Position numbers and translations under genes: made by a program. From Prevotella sp. (GTDB lineage: Bacteria; Bacteroidota; Bacteroidia; Bacteroidales; Bacteroidaceae), in contig JAFZCU010000034.1 of the NCBI GenBank assembly GCA_017556145.1, positions 1 through 64,000 on the forward strand: a stretch of DNA of 64,000 nucleotides. The letters run 5' to 3'. The first letter of the stretch is position 1. Each line of letters begins with the position of its first letter. This document shows positions 29,500 through 38,537 of this stretch, one piece after another. The notes below the pieces were generated by a model. That model did not search any database, was not told the origin of the DNA, and saw nothing but the letters and a program-made list of their open reading frames with translations.

Positions 29500-29817
29500 A
29501 TGGATAAAGAGAGAATATTATCAAAAGAATCAGCCAATGATGGGCAGAGCGTGTATTTGTTCTATGACGAGGATGAAGGTTGCTATAAAGCATTCGGAAA
29601 GTCGGCATTCTATGCGGATATGGTGCTTGACGTTATGAAATACTTTTCAGAAGAGCTACAATTGCCTGAAATAAGATTGACGGAATTCAATGTCAGGGAA
29701 TTAAGGCAAAGTATGACTAAACTGGAACATAGACTCCATGAGTTCTACCATTTCCGGACAAGATCTTCTATCGGCGATGCGGGGTATGAAAACTGGAAAA
29801 GCAATTGTGGATTTTAA
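29500..29817 (+). CDS. Uncharacterised 105-aa protein
   Basis: 105 residues, acidic. SVYLFYDEDEGCYKAFGKSA in the N-terminal half is faintly like the substrate-side strand of MutS domain I, followed by helical segments ending in SNCGF. Three bases separate it from the next transferase gene. The 127-bp gap before it holds ttaatggttaatgattaa-type short repeats seen elsewhere in the window. Function unknown. Confidence 0.65.
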   Translation: MDKERILSKESANDGQSVYLFYDEDEGCYKAFGKSAFYADMVLDVMKYFSEELQLPEIRLTEFNVRELRQSMTKLEHRLHEFYHFRTRSSIGDAGYENWKSNCGF

Positions 29818-29820
29818 ACC

Positions 29821-31008
29821 ATGAGAATCCTAGTATTTTCCGAGGTCTTCTGGCCTGAGGACTTTATGATCAATGACCTGGCAAGGGAGTGGGTGAGGAT
29901 GGGCCACGAGGTGGAAGTCGTGACCCAGTACCCGTCGTATCCGCAGAGCTATGTGTTCGAGGGGTACGAGAACAAGGGCTATACGACAGAGGACTGGGAT
30001 GGGGTGAAGATTCATAGATACCCGTTTGTAGAGGGCTATCGCGACAGTAAGTGGCGGAAGTTCACGAACTACTTCCAGTTTATCAGAGGGGGCAGACGGG
30101 TGGTGAATACGCTCTCGGGCGACTTCGACTGCGCGTTTGTGTCGCAGACTGGGCCGCTGACAGTGGCTGTTCCTGCGCTTCATGCCAAGAAGAAATGGGG
30201 GCTGCCCGTGAACATCTGGACGTATGACATCTGGCCTGACGTGGTGTGGAGCTACGGCATGCCGAGGAATGTGGTGACGCAGCCGACGCTGGACTGGCTG
30301 ATCAGGAAGATCTACGGGGGATGCGACAGGATATTCATATCGAGCAAGCGGTTTGCTGAGACCATCAGGAAATACTCGGAGAAGAAATGCGTGTATACGC
30401 CAAACTGGCTGAGGCCGGTGGAGAATGTGCGCAGTGAGCTGAGGCTGCCGGAGGGGAAGTTCAACTTTACGTTTACGGGGAATGTGTCGAGGTATCAGAA
30501 CCTGATCAATACGATTGAGGGCTTTGCAAAGGCAGGGCTGGCGGATGCGCAGCTGAACATCGTGGGCGACGGGTCGTATATGGCGGAGGTGAAGGCGGCG
30601 GCAGAGCGGGCAGGAGCCAGGGGTGTGGTGTTTCACGGCAGGCGTCCGTATAATGAGATGCTGGACATCCTGATGCAGAGCGATGTGCTGATGCTGCCGC
30701 TGATGCCGCAGGAGGGTATCGAGAAGACGGAGCCGTTGAAGCTGCAGTCGTATCTGCAGGCGGGGAAACCGGTGTATGGGGTGCTGAACGGCGCTGGCAG
30801 GGAGATCATCGAAAGCAATGGTCTGGGCCTGTGTGCAGAGCCTACGGACGTCAGCGCGATTGCGGAGGGCTTCGGGAAGATGATGGACTTTGCTCATGAC
30901 CATGGCCAGGAGGTGGCTGCTGCTGCAGAGAACCTAATGCAGACACGGTTCAACAAAGCGGAAATCGTCGCCCGCATCACGCAGAACCTGAAGGTGAAGA
31001 AATCATAA
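29821..31008 (+). CDS. WbuB-like glycosyltransferase, possible L-FucNAc transferase
   Basis: 395 residues. ILVFSEVFWPEDFMINDLA, NIWTYDIWPDVVW, FTGNVSRYQNLINTIEGFA and the C-terminal MLPLMPQEGIEKTEPLKLQ match the WbuB group of GT4 enzymes; WbuB of E. coli O26 is a known L-FucNAc transferase. The window also encodes UDP-L-FucNAc synthesis (2838-6344), so this is the probable user of that sugar. It is the last capsule gene here and is clearly GC-richer than its neighbours. No initiating phosphoglycosyltransferase is found in the window. Confidence 0.85.
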   Translation: MRILVFSEVFWPEDFMINDLAREWVRMGHEVEVVTQYPSYPQSYVFEGYENKGYTTEDWDGVKIHRYPFVEGYRDSKWRKFTNYFQFIRGGRRVVNTLSGDFDCAFVSQTGPLTVAVPALHAKKKWGLPVNIWTYDIWPDVVWSYGMPRNVVTQPTLDWLIRKIYGGCDRIFISSKRFAETIRKYSEKKCVYTPNWLRPVENVRSELRLPEGKFNFTFTGNVSRYQNLINTIEGFAKAGLADAQLNIVGDGSYMAEVKAAAERAGARGVVFHGRRPYNEMLDILMQSDVLMLPLMPQEGIEKTEPLKLQSYLQAGKPVYGVLNGAGREIIESNGLGLCAEPTDVSAIAEGFGKMMDFAHDHGQEVAAAAENLMQTRFNKAEIVARITQNLKVKKS

Positions 31009-31101
31009 GTCTCGCAGAAATCGCAGAAAATATATGGTTAATGGTTCAAGGTTCATGGTCTAATTATGGTTCGTTGATTAAGGGTTAAGGATTAAGGGTT
31101 C

Positions 31102-31944
31102 ATGTTAATGACAAACATAGAGAAAGGCGCATTATTAAAGCTTTTTATCAGGAGTGGTTATGTTTTAGACTTTTCCACAGCTGATTTTGATGCATTCACT
31201 ATGCATAGCGTTGGCGTTGCTCTGTGTCAGAAATACCAGTTGTCCAAAGGGAAATCACTCACGGCATTTATTGATGAAGCAAGTGTGGATGATTCATACA
31301 AATTATTATCAGACCTATTGACATACTATGAGACTCAATATGGACAATTTGAATCAGAAACACATGAAAGCGATTTGTTTGGAACGGCCTCTGGCTCATA
31401 TAGGAGATTATACCTTAGTTGTAAGGATATTATTGAAAAGTATAGGAAATCAGACCCCAATGTTGTAATAGCAAAGGCTGTAGAAGAGTCTTTTTCTACT
31501 GTCTATATGTCCCAGCAAATTAAACTCATGTTGGATTGTCAAGAATCTTATCCTGCTGAAGCAATAGGAAAGGCAAAAGAACTCATTGAGAGTTGTTGCC
31601 GGACAATTCTTAAGAATAGAGGAAAGGAGATAGATGAAAATTGGAAATTCCAGCAGCTTGTAGGGCGTGTGTTTGACGAACTTGATGTAAAGCCTGACAA
31701 AGTAGACGAAAAAGATATAATAGCAGGTAGCTTAAAAAGAATTTATGGAAGCCTTAAAGGAATTGTGCAGCCAATAGCAGAAATACGAAATGCATTTGGC
31801 ACAGGTCATGGCAGAACCGCCGATTTCACTGGTCTGGACTCCAGACATGCCAAGTTACTTGTTGGAATGAGTACAACTCTTGTTCAGTTCTTATGGTCTA
31901 CTCATGAAGAGAAACCTCTGGTTAATAGCGATCCTTTGTTTTAG
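31102..31944 (+). CDS. Abi_C-domain protein (abortive infection type)
   Basis: 280 residues. The N-terminal half is helical without known motif. The C-terminal domain shows AKELIESCCRTILKNRG and AFGTGHGRT..RHAKLLVGMSTT, the pattern of the abortive infection protein C-terminal family (PF14355 type). It is the first gene of the defence island, 93 bases after the capsule operon, in a gap of ggttaatggttcaagg-type repeats. Confidence 0.8.
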   Translation: MLMTNIEKGALLKLFIRSGYVLDFSTADFDAFTMHSVGVALCQKYQLSKGKSLTAFIDEASVDDSYKLLSDLLTYYETQYGQFESETHESDLFGTASGSYRRLYLSCKDIIEKYRKSDPNVVIAKAVEESFSTVYMSQQIKLMLDCQESYPAEAIGKAKELIESCCRTILKNRGKEIDENWKFQQLVGRVFDELDVKPDKVDEKDIIAGSLKRIYGSLKGIVQPIAEIRNAFGTGHGRTADFTGLDSRHAKLLVGMSTTLVQFLWSTHEEKPLVNSDPLF

Positions 31945-31946
31945 TT

Positions 31947-32177
31947 ATGAAACAAGATGAGAGATGGTTGGTGAAATACAATTAAGTGAAGGATTACATT
32001 GTCAAGAACAAAAGGAATCCTTCGCGACATAATATAGAAGATTATCTGCTTCTTAACTGGATAAAGTATAATCGAAAATTGATGAACGCAGGATCTCTCA
32101 AAGTTAATCGGGTTGAATAGTTCAATGAGTTGTTGGCTTTGATGGAGGAGAATAAGCGATTGAATCAGTACGCTTGA
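31947..32177 (+). pseudogene. Helicase-associated-domain small gene with two in-frame stops
   Basis: Starting at the ATG at 31947, one frame reads MKQDERWLVKYN, stop (TAA 31983-31985), VKDYIVKNKRNPSRHNIED.., NRKLMNAGSLKVNRVE, stop (TAG), then FNELLALMEENKRLNQYA and the true stop at 32175-32177. This is a whole helicase-associated (HA) domain of 76 residues broken only by two nonsense codons, each one change away from Glu, Lys or Gln. It is a young pseudogene, or less likely a recoded gene. Confidence 0.8.
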
Positions 32178-32210
32178 TAGAAACTGCGGAACAAAAGAAA
32201 TAGGTTAAAT

Positions 32211-33125
32211 ATGATGAATTACAAAGAGCTCGCTGAAAATGTGTTGTCAGACCTTATGAATAATAGGCCAGTATCTGATATTCTGCTCAAAATGAAGATT
32301 TTGGCTTCTGTTAGGGATGATGATGAACTTCTTGGATGGGTTACAAAAGAACTAAACGGATATGGAGAAGAAGTGCCACCGCAATACCGTATTCTTAATT
32401 CCGGCGTAAAGGTTAAGGTCTTTGTACCTTTTAGGGGTGAATTCTGGATTGAGTTTCATGCCGAATTGGTGAAAGATGAAAAAGTTAGAGAGCGTTTAAT
32501 TCATATTCCGTTTCATCAATCTATAGGGGAGATTGAAAGTCTGTGTAAAGCATCTGACGATGAGGGAACGATTAATATGCATGTTCCTGTATATGCATAC
32601 TCTTTTATGTCGAAGTTTATAAACGGTGATATCCAAGATGCATATCAATATTCGACCAAAGCTGCTGTAACTCAGATTGTAATCGCAGTTAAGTCTATAT
32701 TAATTGATTTTCTGCTAAAAGTGAACAATGAAGAAGATATTGACTTCAATACGTTTATCAAAACCATTCCTCAAATGAGCAATGTAACTATCAATGCCGG
32801 TGTCGTGAACACAGGTAATGGAACTGTGAATGCACAAGGATCAACAAATGTAGTAGGTGATAATAATTGTGTAAACGCAAGGGATAAAGTAGAACTTCTC
32901 AGAATTTTGAGTGAAATTGATAAGATTGCAGCTTCTGTTGCACCGAACCCTGATTATCAAGATGTGTCTCAAGACATAAGGACGGAATTGCAGAAAGAGG
33001 CTCCCGCAAAAAAATTTCTGAAGAGGTGTTTCCAAGCAATACCATCACTACTCACTGGAGTAACTACCGGTGTGGTTGCCAATGGTGTATCGTCTTTGAT
33101 AACAGCAGCATTAGCACTTTTGTAA
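32211..33125 (+). CDS. AbiTii-domain protein with C-terminal membrane segment
   Basis: 304 residues (ATG at 32211 or 32214). The first 90 residues, with ELAENVLSDLM, ILLKMKILASVRDDDELLGW and VTKELNGYG, match the AbiTii N-terminal domain of abortive infection proteins. A middle Asn/Gly-rich strand region (NAGVVNTGNGTVNAQGSTN) may form a beta-helix linker. The last 25 residues are hydrophobic (LLTGVTTGVVANGVSSLITA), which suggests a membrane-acting effector. Confidence 0.8.
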   Translation: MMNYKELAENVLSDLMNNRPVSDILLKMKILASVRDDDELLGWVTKELNGYGEEVPPQYRILNSGVKVKVFVPFRGEFWIEFHAELVKDEKVRERLIHIPFHQSIGEIESLCKASDDEGTINMHVPVYAYSFMSKFINGDIQDAYQYSTKAAVTQIVIAVKSILIDFLLKVNNEEDIDFNTFIKTIPQMSNVTINAGVVNTGNGTVNAQGSTNVVGDNNCVNARDKVELLRILSEIDKIAASVAPNPDYQDVSQDIRTELQKEAPAKKFLKRCFQAIPSLLTGVTTGVVANGVSSLITAALALL

Positions 33126-33312
33126 TGCGCGGCACACTGGTGCCAGGCACTTTCGTGACGTTTTGATGTCACCGCTCGGCTTTGCCGCTTGCTACCGCAG
33201 GGACGCAAGACTGTCTCGCAGATCTCACAGATAGTGTTTTGTAACGTCAAAGGGGTCAATTCGTGCTATAATAGAGTTAATCTATCATAACATATTTTGC
33301 AATCAGGTGATT
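33126..33312. repeat. Short intergenic repeats
   Basis: A palindromic GTGCCAGGCAC unit within cacactggtgccaggcactttcgtg (33130-33158) is repeated at 33886-33912, so the two copies flank the next gene. Behind it come a gctcggctttgccgcttgctacc block and a ctcgcagatctcacagat unit. Confidence 0.75.
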
Positions 33313-33885
33313 ATGAGAGATATTATCATTTACGATATATTGATACCTGCACTAAACAGACTTTATCATACGGATTACGATAATATTCGCTTTGGCGTTT
33401 CTGAGCGAAATGTTTGTGCGAGGTTGGCGCATCACATAGAGAACATCATGCGTAGTTATGATAGTAAGAATAATAAATCGTTGTTTCGTAAATACTTCGC
33501 TGATGTAGAGTATAACAGAATGGGTGATGGTGAGAAAAAGCAGTTTGAGAATAATCTTCACCGTCCACAATATATGGTAAGCGACTTGCTCATTCAGAGT
33601 AGGGGGAGGGAACGTAACTATCTGGCTGTTGAGATGAAACGTAAAGGCTGTTCTACTGATGCTGAAAGGAATAAGGATAGACAACGAATAGCCTCCTTAG
33701 TGTCTTCGCGGAAAAAGGATACAGAAAACAGTTGTGTCCATGACACCTTAATCGGTGCGTTTATAGTATATTCTCCCAAAGATGTAACAATTGAGCTCTA
33801 CGAGAACGAAAATGGAGAGGGAGTAATGACAGGAGAGTTATATTTTTCATATTGTCGTGAAAACAGAGAACTTCTGCAGCAGTGA
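33313..33885 (+). CDS. PD-(D/E)xK nuclease-like protein
   Basis: 190 residues from the ATG at 33313 (a GTG lies two codons before). SERNVCARLAHHIE, YFADVEYNRMG, MVSDLLIQSRG and YLAVEMKRKGC together give the E..D..ExK pattern of restriction-nuclease-fold proteins. The enzyme is small, with no DNA-binding domain. It stands alone between two copies of the GTGCCAGGCAC repeat, as if carried in as a one-gene cassette. A defence or repair role is inferred from context. Confidence 0.65.
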   Translation: MRDIIIYDILIPALNRLYHTDYDNIRFGVSERNVCARLAHHIENIMRSYDSKNNKSLFRKYFADVEYNRMGDGEKKQFENNLHRPQYMVSDLLIQSRGRERNYLAVEMKRKGCSTDAERNKDRQRIASLVSSRKKDTENSCVHDTLIGAFIVYSPKDVTIELYENENGEGVMTGELYFSYCRENRELLQQ

Positions 33886-34328
33886 CACACTGGTGCCAGG
33901 CACTTTCGTGGCGCAGATTGAAAAAAGTCTCGCAGAAATCGCAGTGAGCGCAGATATTTAAAAACTCACACAGATCTCTCAGATCTCACAGATAAGCAGC
34001 AGCGCCGCTGCTGCTGTCCTGCTATCATGGACTGTCGGAGGTGGTAGTCGATAAAATCTTTATCAGGGCCTCTGGGGCAGGAGTGACAGATGCCAGACGG
34101 TATGTCGTTTCAGAGGAATTTCGAAAGATACCTGCGTGGAAGAAGGATAATTGGGTCGAAAGCAAATAAAGTGTCTCAATAGTATCGTAACATACGGGCC
34201 AAGGAGGGAGATGGAGTTAATATCAATGGGAATTTTAACCTACGGAAAACCATAGGGAATGGTGGAATAAGATTGTACTGGCAGAGAGACAAGTGGCCTC
34301 TGGGACTTAAAGAAAGAGAATAACAACG
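33886..34328. other. Gene-free stretch with repeats and a gene remnant
   Basis: A GTGCCAGGCAC unit (33886-33912) and a cacagatctctcag unit (33967-33993) come first. Then 34041-34169 keeps an open tail (from VVVDKIFIRASG to KKDNWVESK) that looks like the end of a lost gene. After it, 34178-34198 (ATAGTATCGTAACATACGGG) resembles 49400-49420 and 61541-61562, each upstream of a defence gene. Confidence 0.5.
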
Positions 34329-36248
34329 ATGATAGAGTTGTCACCAGAAATAAGAAGGACAGTGTACGATGTCATAATGGCTCAACAGAATCCGTTGGGT
34401 AATTATGGTAATGGTATGTCGTATGAAGATCTAAATGTGGTGGACTTTCTGAAGCTCATTTGGGATTTGCCTACCATGCCATCACAGGATGACCGTTTCA
34501 GAAATGCAGAGGCTGATGCATACCAGCACATGGTGAACAACAATGATTGGACGCTGGAAGAAGCGCTTTTAAGACGGTTCAACCTGTTGGCAGGCGACCA
34601 AAAGTACTTTATCAAATTTATTGAGGCGATAGTTTCGCCTGAGGTAAGGGATTCGAGGGAAAACATTGAGAGTTTTGTAGAGGTTATCAACGAAGGACTG
34701 ACCAACATAAATTGTGAACTGGCCGTGCAAGACTACATGAACGGTCAACCATGCTACAGACTAATGGAAGGCAAACACCATGATATCTTGCCGAAAGACC
34801 TGAATCCTAACACTATTCCTATCTTTGTTGATGAGGAACCAAATGTGTATCCAGCCTTTCAGTTGACAGAAGATACATGGGATGACTTTGGCTACAAGAC
34901 CCGCTATCAACTTTATTATTATGAGGGAGCAGACCAATATCATATTATAGGTAGGGTAAGGATATTGAAACGGGACGAGGCCGTAACATACGGACACTTA
35001 CCAAGCAGGGGAACATCCTTTGGCAATGAATACTGTTCTGTTGGACAGAGTTTGACCTATTATGAAACGTTGAAGAATCTCCTTGGAGCAAAATATAAGG
35101 ACTTCCTTAACGCCATGAGGGATGCTGCAGTGTTCAGTCAGATCTGTGATGAGTTCTGTGACAATTATGGCTTCAAGAACTCCCTTCTGAGATACTCAGA
35201 AGCAGAAGAAGCCCATCAATATGCTGTGTACAAATTAGCAGGATATTCTATCAACGAGCCTATATCTTTTATCTTCAAGGCTAAGATGCCCTACTATGAG
35301 AATGAGTATCTGAATATCAAGTTCGATATGGGGAATATTCAGGATGAGGATAACTTGAATAGAATTATTGCATTAATTGGTAACAACGGCGTAGGAAAGA
35401 CAACTGTATTGAGCCAATTGGCGGAGTGTATTGTTCAAAGTGCGGATGAAAGGTTTGCGCCAAAAAGACCGGTATTCAAGAAGGTTATCAGTGCCTCATA
35501 TAGTATATTCGATAGGTTCTTCAATGTGTCAGGTTCGTCGTTCAATTATACCTATTGTGGTATTCAGAAGCGAGATGGAGGGCTGATGAGTCCGGAAGAA
35601 GTAGCAAGAAGAAGAGTTGAATCTGTAGATTTAGTGAATAAACGCGAGCGCAAAAGGAATCTTTATGTGTATATGAAGATGCTCCTTCCAGAAGAGCTGG
35701 TGGACCCACTGTTTGACGATTTCTGTACCTTCAAGGAGGATGTATATATGGCGAACCACAAAAAGTACAGTTCAGGACAGTCGATGCTGATGAACCTGAT
35801 TATTGAGATTGTGGCACACATTAGAAAAAACACCCTGATTTTGATAGATGAACCAGAGGTGCATCTGCATCCCAAAGGTATAACCACCTTTATAAATATA
35901 CTGAACAAGATATGCAAGGAGTTTGCTTCTTGCTGTATCTTGGCTACCCATTCAGCAGTTATCATACAAGAGCTGTTATCGCGCAACGTTATAGTAATGG
36001 ACAGGCAGGGGGACGGCTCGCCAGTAGTGAGGCTGATGAGGGTGGAATCACTGGGTGAGAACCTGACGACTATTACGGAAGATGTGTTTGGACGTAACGA
36101 AGTGTCTCCATACTATAAAAAGATGGTGAAGAATCTGGTGGAAAAGAAAGACTCTATGGAAGAGGTGCTTCAAGTTATTCAGAATAATGAAGTGCCGGTG
36201 AGTATGCCGTTATATATACTGATAGACAAATACTTCACTGAGAAATGA
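34329..36248 (+). CDS. ptuA: Septu-like PtuA ATPase
   Basis: 639 residues. A 340-residue N-terminal region precedes an ABC-type ATPase with IALIGNNGVGKTTVLSQL near residue 350, the signature YSSGQSMLMNLI, Walker B LILIDEPEVHLHP and the switch histidine in LATHSAVIIQELL. The next gene overlaps by four bases (ATGA) and encodes an HNH nuclease, which is the PtuAB arrangement of the Septu anti-phage system. The protein is longer than typical PtuA because of its N-terminal extension. No reverse transcriptase is near, so it is not a retron-linked copy. Confidence 0.85.
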   Translation: MIELSPEIRRTVYDVIMAQQNPLGNYGNGMSYEDLNVVDFLKLIWDLPTMPSQDDRFRNAEADAYQHMVNNNDWTLEEALLRRFNLLAGDQKYFIKFIEAIVSPEVRDSRENIESFVEVINEGLTNINCELAVQDYMNGQPCYRLMEGKHHDILPKDLNPNTIPIFVDEEPNVYPAFQLTEDTWDDFGYKTRYQLYYYEGADQYHIIGRVRILKRDEAVTYGHLPSRGTSFGNEYCSVGQSLTYYETLKNLLGAKYKDFLNAMRDAAVFSQICDEFCDNYGFKNSLLRYSEAEEAHQYAVYKLAGYSINEPISFIFKAKMPYYENEYLNIKFDMGNIQDEDNLNRIIALIGNNGVGKTTVLSQLAECIVQSADERFAPKRPVFKKVISASYSIFDRFFNVSGSSFNYTYCGIQKRDGGLMSPEEVARRRVESVDLVNKRERKRNLYVYMKMLLPEELVDPLFDDFCTFKEDVYMANHKKYSSGQSMLMNLIIEIVAHIRKNTLILIDEPEVHLHPKGITTFINILNKICKEFASCCILATHSAVIIQELLSRNVIVMDRQGDGSPVVRLMRVESLGENLTTITEDVFGRNEVSPYYKKMVKNLVEKKDSMEEVLQVIQNNEVPVSMPLYILIDKYFTEK

Positions 36249-37096
36249 AAAATATGCAGCCATACGACCTTAAGAAGCCGTTTGACATGTATAAAGAGGC
36301 TGTAGAACGGAAACCTGACTCAGCTGAGAAACGGGAGTTGCAGTCTTGTGAGAGTCAGATGAGGGACTGCTATGCCAACTATGACAGGCATTTTGCACAG
36401 AACGATTTGGAGTATATGCTCCACGCCAGAGTGGGTGTTGACCATAAGGATGCTCTGTTAGGGTTGTATGGAAGTAAGGTGAAGTTAGTGAAGGACTTCA
36501 GGAAGAGGTATTTCGAGATAAATCCGCAGACATATAATAATTTGTGTCCTTACTGTGTTATTAATTCGTCGAACACTACAGAGCATATATTACCCAAAGA
36601 CCCTTACCCTGAGTTCGCAGTGGATGTGAAGAACCTAATACCAGGATGCAGTGAGTGTAACTCTGCAAAAGGTGAAGATGTATTGGATGAGCATGGGAAG
36701 AAGCTAGTTATTAACTATTATACGGATTTGCTGCCAGATGAGCAGTTCCTAAAAGTGACCATTACACGGAAAGGATTCACTCTGAACTTTAAATACTATT
36801 TAGACAATCCTGAAAATAGAATTGCACCAGATTTGTATGCACTTATTGATAGGCACTTTGAGAAGCTTCATCTCCTGACGCGATATAAAGAAAAGGCAAT
36901 CCAAGAATTTGGAGAGATTAAAAACACGTATTTGGCTGAGCAATTTGTAGATGAGGCAGCATACGATGCCTTTGCAGCCAAGCAGATAAGGAAATGCAAT
37001 TTGGATGCCGTGGAGTATGGACGAAACCACTGGAAAGTGGTGTTAACTAAGTCATGTGCAGAGAGTAAGGTGTTTAAACAATATATATTGACATGA
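36245..37096 (+). CDS. ptuB: Septu-like PtuB HNH nuclease
   Basis: 283 residues. The HNH core shows CPYCVINSSNTTEHILPK, NLIPGCSECNSAKGE: two CxxC pairs for a structural zinc, the His of EHILPK and the Asn of the second strand. This matches PtuB-type HNH effectors. The C-terminal 130 residues are helical. It is translationally coupled to the ATPase gene and would cleave DNA, or possibly tRNA, on activation. Confidence 0.85.
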   Translation: MKNMQPYDLKKPFDMYKEAVERKPDSAEKRELQSCESQMRDCYANYDRHFAQNDLEYMLHARVGVDHKDALLGLYGSKVKLVKDFRKRYFEINPQTYNNLCPYCVINSSNTTEHILPKDPYPEFAVDVKNLIPGCSECNSAKGEDVLDEHGKKLVINYYTDLLPDEQFLKVTITRKGFTLNFKYYLDNPENRIAPDLYALIDRHFEKLHLLTRYKEKAIQEFGEIKNTYLAEQFVDEAAYDAFAAKQIRKCNLDAVEYGRNHWKVVLTKSCAESKVFKQYILT

Positions 37097-37201
37097 ATCA
37101 AAATGTATATGGTAACTCAAAAATAAATGAGGTATATCATAGATATTAGGTGTTTTGACTGAAGAATGTCTATATGGGTTTAGCCGAGTTAGATTTAAGG
37201 C

Positions 37202-38404
37202 ATGGTTGAGATGTATAATCATTGGAATGTAAAGCCTTTCTCCCTGTCAAGAGCAAACGAGTATCTGGAGGATTTGAATGACCTTAGGTTCTCTGATTCG
37301 GGTTTGGTGACGGAGGTTAATCCTTTCTTCTTTGTTAATGAGTCTTGTCAGTTGTTGGCGAATTCAGTGAATCTATTTAAGCAAGGATATTTCGATTGTG
37401 CATTTTATTCTGTTAGGGAAGCTATTGAGTTATCGCTTAGCGGGCTTTACCTTTTCTGCAACCCAGAAAAGCTAAACGCGTGGAGTAGACTGGAAAAAGG
37501 GTTTGAACTTCGTACCATGGTTCCAGAGTTGAAAACTGGGAGGGAAGAATATGCAAATATAAAAGAATTGTTCAAAGATTTCTTCGATAGGTTAGATAAG
37601 AGGAAAAAAATTATGAACAAATATGTCCATAAACAGGGCTATAAAAGCCTATATTACCATTACAATAGTATCAATGCTCATGGAAAGCCAGAGAGAATTA
37701 ATACGCTGACAAGCGACTTTGAGACGGCACTTCATGATACTATAACAGCAGTATCTTTATATAGGTTGGTAATTGATCCGTATCCCATCTTAATGCTCGA
37801 TAAGGATATTGCATTTCGAATGCCCGATTTAATGGCTGAGTCTTTCTCTGCGAGTTTTATTGATAAATATTTCCCTGACGAGTATGTGGAGAGATATAAG
37901 GAATCGATGATATACAAAAGTTATTATGACTACTTCAAGGCGCAACCATTGCAAAACGAGGCAGTTTATGCTTTAATACATTGGCAGCTTTTCGAGCGAA
38001 AGGATTTCGATGATATAAAGAAGCAGCAGGAGTTGCTTTCTTTGCACGATATGGAAGCGGTTGACTTGTTTATGTGCTCTCAAAAAATTGGAGCAGTCAT
38101 TATTGATGGATGCATTAATTACAATTGCGAAACAAAACTGAAAGACACGTCTATGATAATTGGGGATGCATACTATTCAGAAGTCTTTGAAGGAAAGAAA
38201 GACTATAATGTTGTACACAAGGGTGACTATATTTCCAGATTTCTGCTTAATGATTGCATGACATATCTTAAGCATAGTGATGTATTTGCAGAGGAAGAAA
38301 TAAAACGGATTACTGACTTGTGTTGTCATTATACGGGATTGTTTACAGAAGCCAATGAACGATTAAAGGAAATGATAGAAAAAGTGTCTTCTGCAAAAGG
38401 ATGA
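37202..38404 (+). CDS. Unknown 400-aa helical protein, HEPN-like N-terminal half
   Basis: 400 residues, helical throughout. LLANSVNLFKQGYFDCAFYS and the later MNKYVHKQGY look like a HEPN-type helical bundle, but the R-x4-6-H RNase motif is not clear, so this is weak. It follows the PtuAB pair by 105 bases on the same strand and may be an accessory or a separate single-gene system. Confidence 0.6.
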   Translation: MVEMYNHWNVKPFSLSRANEYLEDLNDLRFSDSGLVTEVNPFFFVNESCQLLANSVNLFKQGYFDCAFYSVREAIELSLSGLYLFCNPEKLNAWSRLEKGFELRTMVPELKTGREEYANIKELFKDFFDRLDKRKKIMNKYVHKQGYKSLYYHYNSINAHGKPERINTLTSDFETALHDTITAVSLYRLVIDPYPILMLDKDIAFRMPDLMAESFSASFIDKYFPDEYVERYKESMIYKSYYDYFKAQPLQNEAVYALIHWQLFERKDFDDIKKQQELLSLHDMEAVDLFMCSQKIGAVIIDGCINYNCETKLKDTSMIIGDAYYSEVFEGKKDYNVVHKGDYISRFLLNDCMTYLKHSDVFAEEEIKRITDLCCHYTGLFTEANERLKEMIEKVSSAKG

Positions 38405-38537
38405 GTCAAGTGCTGGTATGTATAGCGTCACCAGTTGGCAAAATCGAGAGGGGAACAGAGAAGGACAATAAGAATACAGATGTGATCTAGAGTTTTCTTG
38501 AGTCATATGAGTCATATAAGAGAGAGGAGGATAGAAT

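Noticed and set aside
29830..30903. 357-codon minus-strand frame
   Set aside because: Shadow of the GC-rich WbuB-like gene; rich in His/Arg/Pro with no domain.
34329..37096. Retron with PtuAB effector
   Set aside because: No reverse transcriptase or msr/msd-like region lies near the pair.
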